The position numbers and the translations under genes are program-made. The notes under the pieces were generated by a model, which saw only the letters and a program-made list of their open reading frames with translations, did not search any database and was not told the origin of the DNA. Shown piece after piece: positions 8,990-17,740 of a DNA stretch of 64,000 nt. This DNA comes from Angomonas ambiguus (taxonomy: Eukaryota > Euglenozoa > Kinetoplastea > Trypanosomatida > Trypanosomatidae). Each line of letters opens with the position of its first letter. The first letter of the stretch is position 1. The stretch is from NCBI GenBank assembly GCA_019695575.1, contig JADNSB010000039.1, forward strand, positions 1 through 64,000, written 5' to 3'.

Positions 8990-9901
8990 ATGGATGATCT
9001 AGACTTTCTTCAGAGCAGACCGTTGGTGGGGTTTCAACTGGATGGTTCTCACCTCAACAATGTACTACAGAATATTCTTCGCCAGCAACAACAGTTGTTG
9101 AATGGTCAACGACAAGCACAGCAGCGCTTAGATGATCTAGACGAAAACGTTGGAGACCTTAGAGGACATGTTAAGGATATGGACCGTGTACTCAGCGAGA
9201 TCAGCGGTACCGTGGACCCTAGTTTCTTCCACCAACTAAAGGGTCGGCTTCAAGACCTGGAGAACGCGATGGACCGTGTGGTAAGTGACCTGGCGGATAC
9301 CAAGGGAATCGCAAGTGCAGCCGGCAACGACGCCGATCAGGCGGGTCGGTTGGCTGATCAAGCGAATCGTGCAGTGGTACCGCTGCAAGACGCGATGCAG
9401 GAGATCAGTAAGGAGCTGGAGGGCCTTGGTCGTCAAGGGGCGCAGGACCGTCGGGAGTTTGGCCGTGCGATCGATGACCTCGCCACCGCTCGAGAAGGAC
9501 AGGATCGAGCCTTGGAGGAAGCGCTCCGTGACTTGCAACAAAAAGCGGATCGACTCGGTCGTGAAAATGGGGTGGAGAGGCTGAAACAAATGCTGGAGGA
9601 CCTCAGCGACCGCACAGACGAAAACTTCCGCACAGTGGAAGAGAGTGCGAGGGCGGTAGATAATGAACTCACTAGACAAGCGAACGAAATCGAGGCGCTT
9701 CATGGTGAGGTTGTCTCTGCAGAAGAACGAACCCGCAGCCGTCTCTCCGCTTTGGCGCAAGAAACGGACGATAAGTATAACGCCTTGTTGAATGCATTGA
9801 GAGAGTATGAACGAAGCTCCTCCGAGTTGGAGGAACACTTGGCGATGGCAGGACAGGCATTGGCCCGTCGGCGCCGCTCCCCGCCTAGGGGGTCTAGATA
9901 G
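8990..9901 (+). CDS. Coiled-coil protein, unidentified
   Basis: A 303-residue hydrophilic protein. After about 20 N-terminal residues it is almost continuous heptad-type helix to about residue 290, rich in Asp/Gln/Arg/Leu, with one glycine-and-alanine-rich break around residues 100-125. The last residues are basic (RRRRSPPRGSR). No enzymatic, membrane or targeting motif is visible. The length and even coiled-coil pattern suit a structural flagellar or cytoskeletal component, but that is only a guess from composition. Its neighbours, malate dehydrogenase and a complex I assembly factor-like gene, say nothing about its job. Confidence 0.83.
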   Translation: MDDLDFLQSRPLVGFQLDGSHLNNVLQNILRQQQQLLNGQRQAQQRLDDLDENVGDLRGHVKDMDRVLSEISGTVDPSFFHQLKGRLQDLENAMDRVVSDLADTKGIASAAGNDADQAGRLADQANRAVVPLQDAMQEISKELEGLGRQGAQDRREFGRAIDDLATAREGQDRALEEALRDLQQKADRLGRENGVERLKQMLEDLSDRTDENFRTVEESARAVDNELTRQANEIEALHGEVVSAEERTRSRLSALAQETDDKYNALLNALREYERSSSELEEHLAMAGQALARRRRSPPRGSR

Positions 9902-10154
9902 ATAGAAGAGAAACAAACTACCGTTTGCGTACGAGAGTGTGTGTGTGTGTGTTTTGTTATCGGAATATGGTTTGTACTGTACTACAAAAAAAAAATGGTG
10001 TAGTGTACGGTATTGTATTTTGTAAGAAATTCCACCTATACTCTGAGGTGGTTAAACGAGAATAAGAAAAAACAACAACACATATTACTTTCACTATTTT
10101 CTCACCTTACTATAGAAATAGAAATAAAAAAGAAGAAGAATTAAAATTTTAGGA

Positions 10155-11330
10155 ATGCCATCTCCAATCATTTTGACGAGATCGGCGCCGGCGAGGGCTA
10201 CCAATATGAAATTTTTCGATAGGAAAGTCAAAGGTATTCAGCGTAGTAATGTCTCCACCCCTGCCTGCGACCTTCACAAGTTGGTGGCGGGACAAATGCT
10301 AGACCGTCGTTCCTTCATTAAACGAGACACACCAATCGTGTTGGAGGTGGGCGCACACACTGGTTGGTACTTCCGCCACATGATTGAGCGAAAACAGTTC
10401 CACGGATTAAAACAGTACATACAAACCGATATCTCGGAAGACCGTCTGAATAAAAACTATGAAGAGATTAAAGAAATTATACCGCCTGAAGTGGAGTTTG
10501 TTCAGATCTGCTGTGACGAGGAAAAAGAGCACCCCTTCGGTATCCCACTGAAATCCGTCGACATGGCGGTCTCTTGCCTGTCCATGCACTGGGTAAACGA
10601 GTTAGAAACGGCTATGGTCAATATTCGTAAAGTGCTCAAGAAGGATGGGTTCCTATTGCACTCCATGTTTGGGGGTAACACACTTTACGAATTGCGAGGC
10701 TGTTTCACCATGAGTCAGACTGAGGCGCTAGGGGGGGTGAGCTCCCACATATCCCCCATGATTGACGGGGCGGGCATCTCAACCCTCATTCTTCAGTGTG
10801 GGTTTAACATCCCTACGATCGACGTTGATCGACACCTACTGTTGTACAAGAGTCCTTTTCATTTAATGGATCACCTATCCTTGATGGGGGAGAGTGCGTG
10901 TCACTCCCGTCGTGAGCCTTTGAACCGCGATGTACTACTAGGAGCGGCAGCCATCTACGACACTATATACAAAAAGAATGAGTTGACCCCCGCTACGTTT
11001 GAAATTTTCCACACCATCGCCTGGAGCCCTAGCCCTACTCAGGCGAAACCACTCGAACGGGGAACAGGGCAGATACCGCTGTCCTCCATGAACAGCGCGA
11101 ATAAGAAGAAACTGCAAGGGGTGTTGGACGAGTTTGCCCAGAACCCCGATGATCCCAAACTCCAACTCCGCGCGGAAGAACTTTTTCAAAAACTACGCGA
11201 AGAAAGCGCCGAGTTAATGGAGAAGCGTGGGTTCGACGTCAGTGGTTTCGACCAGAATAGAGACGAGATCGCCCGTAAACATCAAAAGAAACCCGATCCT
11301 CCGTTTCAAAATGATACTGAGAAGAAGTGA
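10155..11330 (+). CDS. NDUFAF5-like SAM-dependent methyltransferase-fold protein
   Basis: A 391-residue protein with a class I methyltransferase fold. The SAM-binding motif I is LEVGAHTGWYF at about residues 63-73, followed by an acidic motif (TDISEDRL). Then comes CLSMHWVNEL near 140 and MFGGNTLYELR near 171. The last two segments are hallmarks of NDUFAF5, the mitochondrial complex I assembly factor, which in animals acts on an Arg of the NDUFS7 subunit. The N-terminus (residues 1-35) has many Arg/Lys/Ser/Thr and few acids, compatible with mitochondrial import. After about residue 290 there is a charged extension not typical of the family. A likely splice-acceptor AG lies at 10114-10115. Family assignment is good; the exact reaction in this organism is inferred. 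Confidence 0.86.
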   Translation: MPSPIILTRSAPARATNMKFFDRKVKGIQRSNVSTPACDLHKLVAGQMLDRRSFIKRDTPIVLEVGAHTGWYFRHMIERKQFHGLKQYIQTDISEDRLNKNYEEIKEIIPPEVEFVQICCDEEKEHPFGIPLKSVDMAVSCLSMHWVNELETAMVNIRKVLKKDGFLLHSMFGGNTLYELRGCFTMSQTEALGGVSSHISPMIDGAGISTLILQCGFNIPTIDVDRHLLLYKSPFHLMDHLSLMGESACHSRREPLNRDVLLGAAAIYDTIYKKNELTPATFEIFHTIAWSPSPTQAKPLERGTGQIPLSSMNSANKKKLQGVLDEFAQNPDDPKLQLRAEELFQKLREESAELMEKRGFDVSGFDQNRDEIARKHQKKPDPPFQNDTEKK

Positions 11331-11521
11331 TTCTTACAAACCATCAAACAAAGAAAACTGCAATACCCTTTTATTCTCGTTTTACTAGGCGGTACTTTAC
11401 TGCGGGTATTATCATGTTTCTGTTTCTGAGTTCTTTTTTTTGTTTTTCTTTCTGGTAAATACTCTAAACGTCTCACTTTTCTTACTGTTTAGTGTTGTCT
11501 TTATTATTAAATGATTAAGGG

Positions 11522-12535
11522 ATGTACGTAGGGCCATGGCAAGAGTTTAAACTAATGCGGGCCATTCAAGACCTCCGCGAGGAGCTCGACCAACAGCAAA
11601 CCATAATAGAGAGGCAACAACAGCAACAACAACAGCAAGACGAAAATAGCAAAGCAGGATCGAGTTTACCGACGGTAGCACAGAGGGAGAACGAGAGACT
11701 GTCCTCGACCCGTCGGGCCAAACCGCCTTTCCGGGTCTATGAAACGACCAGCCTAGACTCGAAGCAGAGTTGTGCCTACTGCGACCGGGATTCGGCCTCT
11801 GGTCCAGAGAGAGTCCACGACAGCACTGTAGAGACCTCTCCGTTTGCTAGTGAAGTAAGACCGGAATCGTATCACGATTATAAGATCAAAGACCTCAAGG
11901 AGCCCACCTATGGTAAAAAAGAGGGCGCCTTACTAGAGGGGCTGTCGTACGACCGTCACCTCCCCCCTCTTGCACTGTCCGCGCCCGCCTCTCAACTCCC
12001 TCCCACGAAGGAGCCAACACGGAGAATCCCCCTCGACACCGATGCCATCAGTGCCCGTGTGAGTCAAAAGGTATACAATCGTTACGTTCACGAGGCCGGT
12101 AAGGCGCTGTCCTGTCCGCCGTCCTCGAGGAGCACGGCCATGAGTGGGTACAGAGGGGGGGCCTCTAGTCGAAGTCGCTCTAACGGAGGCGAGGACGCCA
12201 AACGGAAGAAACTGATTGAAAGAAAGATGCGTCTACAAGCACTCTACCGTAGTGACGACACCTACGAGGGGATAGGCACGGAAAGGGAAGAGGAGGAAGA
12301 AGAAGAAGAGGAGGTGGAGTGTGGATTGAAGCGGGAGAATAGTAGAACCCTAGGACCAGAGTCTATGGGTGAGCCGGAGACGGCGCCTCACGAACCACCA
12401 GTGGTACATGTGGCCCCGGAGGATCTATTCGGACACAGTAGGCCGCCACCCCCGCAGGAAATTGACGATGATGACATTGGTGGTCTAGTGGATTGGGCCA
12501 ACAACCTCAATGATGCTTGGTTGGACGATATTTAG
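11522..12535 (+). CDS. Hypothetical low-complexity protein
   Basis: A 337-residue protein I do not recognise. It opens with MYVGPWQEFKLMRAIQDLR, a short amphipathic helix and coiled segment running into a Gln-rich run (about residues 32-45, encoded by mixed CAA/CAG). Most of the middle is Ser/Pro/Arg/Glu-rich and probably disordered. An acidic Glu tract sits near 257-264, and the C-terminus is Asp-rich followed by GLVDWANNLNDAW, which may form a short interaction helix. There is no membrane segment or catalytic motif. The conserved-looking ends and disordered centre suggest a scaffold or adaptor, but no function can be assigned. Confidence 0.78.
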   Translation: MYVGPWQEFKLMRAIQDLREELDQQQTIIERQQQQQQQQDENSKAGSSLPTVAQRENERLSSTRRAKPPFRVYETTSLDSKQSCAYCDRDSASGPERVHDSTVETSPFASEVRPESYHDYKIKDLKEPTYGKKEGALLEGLSYDRHLPPLALSAPASQLPPTKEPTRRIPLDTDAISARVSQKVYNRYVHEAGKALSCPPSSRSTAMSGYRGGASSRSRSNGGEDAKRKKLIERKMRLQALYRSDDTYEGIGTEREEEEEEEEEVECGLKRENSRTLGPESMGEPETAPHEPPVVHVAPEDLFGHSRPPPPQEIDDDDIGGLVDWANNLNDAWLDDI

Positions 12536-12795
12536 TGATGGAAAATCGTCCGTATGTAAAAAAAAAACAAAAAAGTGTACAGTAAAACAAACGAAAAATG
12601 TCTTTGTTCCAAACAAAGTGACATCTGCCTGACGTTTTTATTTTTTCTGTTGTTGTTGTATTGTCTTTTCGTACTATTAAATACTTCACAAAAAATAATA
12701 GCAACGCACTATTCTGCTACTTTTTTCCAACTATTGCCATTCTGTAATTTTTTAAAAAAAGACACAGAACTAGAAAAAAGGACGTATACACCTAT

Positions 12796-14127
12796 ATGAA
12801 TTACTTTGACTTTCACAACGGGCCATTAGTAGAAGGGGACGAGGTGATCGTTACTTCCGAGAACGCCATCACACTGTACGATGGAAACACCAAGACACAG
12901 TGGAGAGATGGTAAACTGTCGCTGACAACCCATAGTATTATTTATCAAGCACAGGATAAGGAAAACACAATACTGAAACTAGCCCTAAAGTTAAGCCGCA
13001 ACTCTGGGGAATCCCCGTCGTTTGTCACTGGCTCCCTCTTTAACAGTGACAAGATCGTGTTACCCCTCCCTAGTAATAAGCATGTGAAACTATCCTTCCG
13101 TAAAGGAGGCGCCAACGGTTTCTACGAACATTTAAAGACGGTCCTGAATAAAGAGGCGTGGAAAGTGGCAGAGGCCCCAGCAAAGGTCTCCAAGGCACCC
13201 ACCGCCGCCGCCCCGTCCCCTGTGGCCAGTAAGGCAGCCCAGAAGCCCGCCACGAGTAGGGTCGTCAAACCCCAAGCTAAAGAGGAAGATGACGAATATA
13301 AAGTAGACACTTACTACACCGCTGACCGAATCGGTATTGCGGGGGTGATGCAGACGAGCAACGAGGCGGCGCAGATGAAGAGCACGTTTAAGGACATTGA
13401 CGACGTAATGACACAGGCGTCGTCCCTAGTGCAGAATATTAAGCTGCTCAAGCAGCGGGCGCAGGGGACCAGCGAGCAGGACTCCAACGACTTTGCCGCG
13501 TTGGAGAGTATTGAAGAAACATTAGGATTGGGAGCGATGGTGAAGGCCCGGGGAGGGAAGCCGAAAATAGGAAGTGCCCAATCGAAATACTACGCCGAGT
13601 TGGCGAATGAGCTCCATGCCTGGATGACACATCCCAGAAACGCCAAGTCGTTTGGTACCATGCCGATTGTTCCTCTTATTGAGTTGTTTTCTGTCTACAA
13701 TAAAGCCCGTAGTGGGGAGCTGGTGTCCCCGGATGATGTGTTGATGGCGTGTAAGGAAATAGCCTCCTTGTCCAACCCCATGTACACGCTGGAGACGCTT
13801 AGCTCTGGTAGAATGGCGTTGATTAATAAGGATACTTCCATCATTCTCAATAGACTCACGGGATTGATTGGCCCTCGTTTGGTCAATACAAAGAGTCCGT
13901 TAAAGTCCTCCGTCAAACCGACGCAGACCGTTCCTACGACGACGTTGTTTCCTCGTAATAGCAGTCAACTCCGTTCGGTAAACGAAGTGCAACTCGCGGA
14001 TAAGATTAGTGTTTCTAGCTCGGTCGCGAGGGACTTGCTGGAACAGCTGGAGAGAGATGGCTATCTGTGTAGAAGCGACTCCGGCTTTGGTTGTGCCACC
14101 TTTTACTGGAATATCTTTTTGCTGTAG
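12796..14127 (+). CDS. VPS36: ESCRT-II subunit VPS36 (EAP45)
   Basis: A 443-residue protein matching VPS36. The N-terminal 120 residues form a GLUE (PH-like) domain, recognisable from EVIVTSENAITLYDG and the following beta-strand pattern, which in other eukaryotes binds phosphoinositide and ubiquitin. A low-complexity Ala/Pro/Lys linker (about 125-155) leads to an alpha-helical and winged-helix region from about 170 to the end, including ARDLLEQLERDGYLCR, typical of the EAP30 fold shared by VPS22 and VPS36. With VPS22 and VPS25 it would sort ubiquitinated cargo into multivesicular endosomes. No NZF zinc finger insert is seen. VPS53, a different tethering factor, is encoded 14 kb downstream. 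Confidence 0.88.
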   Translation: MNYFDFHNGPLVEGDEVIVTSENAITLYDGNTKTQWRDGKLSLTTHSIIYQAQDKENTILKLALKLSRNSGESPSFVTGSLFNSDKIVLPLPSNKHVKLSFRKGGANGFYEHLKTVLNKEAWKVAEAPAKVSKAPTAAAPSPVASKAAQKPATSRVVKPQAKEEDDEYKVDTYYTADRIGIAGVMQTSNEAAQMKSTFKDIDDVMTQASSLVQNIKLLKQRAQGTSEQDSNDFAALESIEETLGLGAMVKARGGKPKIGSAQSKYYAELANELHAWMTHPRNAKSFGTMPIVPLIELFSVYNKARSGELVSPDDVLMACKEIASLSNPMYTLETLSSGRMALINKDTSIILNRLTGLIGPRLVNTKSPLKSSVKPTQTVPTTTLFPRNSSQLRSVNEVQLADKISVSSSVARDLLEQLERDGYLCRSDSGFGCATFYWNIFLL

Positions 14128-14341
14128 AAAGTAAAAGAAAAGAAAGAGATGTGTCCAACTACTTTCACTTACCGTTACAGGGAAAAACACGCGAAAAAAA
14201 AATATATGAAAACACTGCCGTCTTTCTATATCCTACTTCATTTCTTCCCCCTCCCCCTTTTCTTTTTTTTTTTTATTTTATTGTAGTTGGAGTGTGTGTG
14301 TGTGTGTGTTTGTGTATTACATACACAGAAAGTAAAGTAGG

Positions 14342-15577
14342 ATGGAAAAGGTAGAAAAGGCGTTTGATCAGTGCCTCCCGGTACTCACGGAAGCCAAAAT
14401 AGAGAGCTGGAGTGTGGCGGAGGTGGAGGCGTTTCTCGAGTTCCTGAAGGAGTACCACCGCGCCAATGCCACCACGGAGGACGGTCAAACAGTCGAGGAG
14501 GACCCGTACAAATCCTCCGTCGCCGAAGTAGACCGCTTTTTAATCCAGGTGAAATCTTTTCTGAACCAAAAGGTGCCGTATGGATCCATCGAAGAACCAA
14601 CCCGACCGAAACAAGAAAAGGAGTCCACGGCCTCCTCCGCTGGCCCTGTGGTGAAGTCCGTGGATGCCTTTCTGTACGAGGAGGAGGACATACCAGAGCT
14701 CATTGAATCGGGAGCCCTCTCTGACAAGTACTGTCTGGAGTGTGGTAGTACCAAGCTAGGATTGACCGAATTCATCACACACTCCTTCGCGAGGGATCAG
14801 TTGGTCTACATTGTCTGTTTCCTACTCCCTTATCTGAGTCAAACACTCTCCCTAAAGATGTCCTCGCTAGTAGAGGTGGGGGCACGGTTTGGGAACCTTC
14901 TCTGGACGTGCTACGCCGCCGCCGAGCAAGGCTTACTAAAGGATACCGGACTGACGAAAGTGACAGGGGTGGAGTTGGACGAAAAGATGATTCAACTGCA
15001 GCAGGCCCTTTTCTCCCGCTTCTGCTGTCGCCCTCGCAATCCAGAGCACCCTTTGGTCTGCTCCATTATACACGCCAACTGCTTTGAGGGAGAAGGGAAA
15101 CAGTGCCTGATGGAGAGCGATGTGTTGGTACTGCATAATGTGTTTCAATACTTTGTCGACTCCCCTGCGGAGCACCTCAAGTGTTGGTTAAGGATAAGGG
15201 AAACGGTCAACCGTCCGGGTCAACTATTGATCTGTTCGCCTTCCCTGGAGGAAACGCTGTCTACCATCCCTTCCTCTCTGCTGCTTGCGGAACTGGGCGA
15301 CAGCACCCACACGGGCCGCAAAAGACCTCGTAAGGAAGAAGGGGGGGACGGCGAGGACCTGGCTCACCGTTGGGTGGAGGAGTACGTCGAGCGAATCTCC
15401 GTGGAAGAGGTGCAGGAAAAGTTTCTCGCATTAAGAACCGCGGGAATCCAAGGACACTGTTGTTCAGATGGCTGCGGTCACTCTCACCCGTGTTCTGACG
15501 AAGACGACGAGGTGAAGTCGGTGGTCGAAGAAATGGAAGAACGAGTGAAAAATGTGTTTGTCTACCGTATAAAATAA
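14342..15577 (+). CDS. Methyltransferase-like protein with Cys/His-rich tail
   Basis: A 411-residue protein. An acidic helical N-terminal third is followed by a CLECGS motif near residue 131 with a nearby FITHSF, which could be half of a zinc site. Then comes a Rossmann-type SAM-binding pattern: LVEVGARFGNLLW near 178 and GVELDEKMIQLQ near 208, then an acidic turn and VLHNVFQYF. A basic patch (GRKRPRKEEGG, about 323-333) may be a nuclear localisation signal. Near the C-terminus there is a dense HCCSDGCGHSHPC cluster (about 371-383) followed by acidic residues, which looks metal-binding. Substrate unknown. A T-rich tract with AG at 14285-14286, and another AG just before the ATG, offer splice acceptors. 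The methyltransferase call rests on motif pattern only. Confidence 0.75.
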   Translation: MEKVEKAFDQCLPVLTEAKIESWSVAEVEAFLEFLKEYHRANATTEDGQTVEEDPYKSSVAEVDRFLIQVKSFLNQKVPYGSIEEPTRPKQEKESTASSAGPVVKSVDAFLYEEEDIPELIESGALSDKYCLECGSTKLGLTEFITHSFARDQLVYIVCFLLPYLSQTLSLKMSSLVEVGARFGNLLWTCYAAAEQGLLKDTGLTKVTGVELDEKMIQLQQALFSRFCCRPRNPEHPLVCSIIHANCFEGEGKQCLMESDVLVLHNVFQYFVDSPAEHLKCWLRIRETVNRPGQLLICSPSLEETLSTIPSSLLLAELGDSTHTGRKRPRKEEGGDGEDLAHRWVEEYVERISVEEVQEKFLALRTAGIQGHCCSDGCGHSHPCSDEDDEVKSVVEEMEERVKNVFVYRIK

Positions 15578-15835
15578 TATATATATATATATTGAGAATA
15601 ACAACGATAACACTAGGCGATTAAATACCCAATTAAAAATGAAATGCAGTTATCGAGTCAAAGGAAGAATTCTGTAAATGCTTCTTTGTAGTCATGTCAT
15701 TTCTATTGTTTACTATTTAAAATCGGTCCTCTTTTCATCTTTCCTACGTTTTGCTTTTTATTATTACTATTATCATTTACTTGTTTATGTTCTCGGGTTC
15801 ACAAGAGGCATCAACCGCGGAGAAGAAAACGAAAA

Positions 15836-17239
15836 ATGGTGGGATACCTTAGTCTCTGTCTTATCACAGCGGCGACGGTGATCAAAGTGGTACTGTGCGC
15901 CATCGCGGGGGTGGTGGTGTCCAGGTACTATGGAAACCCTCAAAAAAGCGAAAAGGGTTTGTCGTACATTGCGGTACAAATTTTTCTTCCCTGTCTTCTC
16001 TTTACCAATCTCTGTCTCTCCGTCACCTGGGACGCCATCTCTCGCTACTACTGGGCCCCGCTCATCGCCCTATTGCCCGTCGTCCTCGGCGCCTCCCTCT
16101 CCTTTCTTTTCCGTCCGCTCCTCCCCAAGAAGTATCACGGCCTGTTGCTGCTGGGAGGATCGTTTCAGAACGGTACGACGTTTCCACTGAGTATCGTGGT
16201 AAATCTAAAAGGGGTCCAATGGTTCACCGACTCCGAAGTATCAAAAGCACAGTCGTACATCTTTCTGTACAACTTGGTCTGCTCTCTTGGATTGTGGGCC
16301 GTTGGGGAACCACTCATTGCGGCCTTTCGTGAACGAGAGAGGCGGGAGCAGGTGTTAAATCGGGAATCCAACTTGAAATCTCTCGCCATTCAGGGCGTCA
16401 CGGACGATGCATTCGACGTCAGTGTAGACTTACCGGCTCCCTCTGTACCGATAGAGGGTGCACGGCGGATGGCTACCACTAGTGTCACTACAACGAGCAG
16501 TGAGTCACAACTCAACTGGTATAAACCGTCTACCGAAAACGACACTCCACTACGTCCAAAGGACTATACCAGTAGCGGCGTAGAGGCCGAAGCAGATCCA
16601 CAAGAGGGAAAACTCGTGGTGGTCAAAGTTCTTGCCATTCTCAAACGATCCCTTCAATCCCGTCCAGTACTGGTGAGTCTGCTCGCCATTCTCATCTCCC
16701 TCACTCCCCCACTTCGATGGCTCGCGACCTCTTTTGGGGGAGAAATATTTATCGGTGGGTTCAGTATTCTGGGGAAGGCGGCAATTCCACTGCAACTCTT
16801 GGTGCTAGGACTGATCCTGAAGAGTGCCTACCCCTCCAAGGAGGGAGAGCATAACGAAGAAGGAGACCATGACGTTGACGATGTCTCGACGGAAAGTGTG
16901 ATGGTACAGAAAATAGCCACCTTTATCTCTCCTCGAGTTCTATTTACCACTTTTGCCATCTTTATGCGACTGATTCTTCTCCCTCTAATCTGTTTCGGTG
17001 TTTTACACGTGTTAAACATTACCCGAATTACCCCACAGGATCCGACGTTTCTACTTACCCTTCTTATTTGCACCTGTAGTCCCAGTGCGATCAATAGCAC
17101 TCTCATTTGCTCCATGCATGACTATCATACACCCAAGTTTGCCCACATGATTATGTTCATGTATGTGGCGGCACTGGTAACCACCTCTGCTTGGTTGTTT
17201 ATTTACATCCTCTACGTGCAGTCCTATTTTGCTTTGTGA
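15836..17239 (+). CDS. PIN-like/auxin efflux carrier family transporter
   Basis: A 467-residue multi-pass membrane protein of the membrane transport (auxin efflux carrier/PILS-like) family. About five hydrophobic helices occupy residues 5-165, including the conserved FQNGTTFPLSIVVNLKGVQW segment starting near residue 110. A hydrophilic cytosolic loop (about 168-275) follows, and then about five more helices to the C-terminus with TPPLRW and SPSAINSTLICSMHDY. This five-helix, loop, five-helix plan is that of PIN-type carriers, which in plants move auxin and in other eukaryotes have mostly unknown substrates. The next gene at 17741 is a paralogue with the same motifs at matching positions. Kinetoplastids are not known to use auxin, so the substrate is open. 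Confidence 0.87.
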   Translation: MVGYLSLCLITAATVIKVVLCAIAGVVVSRYYGNPQKSEKGLSYIAVQIFLPCLLFTNLCLSVTWDAISRYYWAPLIALLPVVLGASLSFLFRPLLPKKYHGLLLLGGSFQNGTTFPLSIVVNLKGVQWFTDSEVSKAQSYIFLYNLVCSLGLWAVGEPLIAAFRERERREQVLNRESNLKSLAIQGVTDDAFDVSVDLPAPSVPIEGARRMATTSVTTTSSESQLNWYKPSTENDTPLRPKDYTSSGVEAEADPQEGKLVVVKVLAILKRSLQSRPVLVSLLAILISLTPPLRWLATSFGGEIFIGGFSILGKAAIPLQLLVLGLILKSAYPSKEGEHNEEGDHDVDDVSTESVMVQKIATFISPRVLFTTFAIFMRLILLPLICFGVLHVLNITRITPQDPTFLLTLLICTCSPSAINSTLICSMHDYHTPKFAHMIMFMYVAALVTTSAWLFIYILYVQSYFAL

Positions 17240-17740
17240 TTATCGAGCACACAGGATAGGGTAGAGGTCCTACTTATTTTTTTTTTTAAAAAGAACAAAA
17301 CGAAAACGACATCTTTATTATATTGTTTAAAAAAAAAAAAACTCCAGAAAAAAAAAATCCTTACTACTTTTTGTATTTAATATAGTTTTTTTTTTTATTC
17401 TTTTGCCAGTAGTGTAAACGATAATTATATAAAAAATAATATTAATAATAATGAACTGCAACCTTGCTAATATTACCAAGCCTACTATGACGGTATCATG
17501 TCTGTTGTTGTATATTTTTTTTCTTCATAGACCTGTTCAGGTAATTCAAACTTAAAATATATATATATATATATATTTCTTCTCGCCTTATTGGTACTGG
17601 TGAATGACTTCCCCTCTATTTTTTTTACCTTTCTTTCGGAGTTAACTTTTCTTTATCTCATCACTATTGCAAAAATGGTTAGAAACTATATACTAGTAAG
17701 CATAGAGAATATAGAGAGAGAAAGGAACAAAAAATAATTT
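17240..17740. other. Intergenic spacer between the two carriers
   Basis: No gene. It contains several T/A homopolymers and an (AT)10 tract at 17557-17576. Confidence 0.65.
17557..17576. repeat. (AT)10 microsatellite
   Basis: Perfect 20-nt AT tract in the spacer between the two PIN-like carrier genes. Confidence 0.9.
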
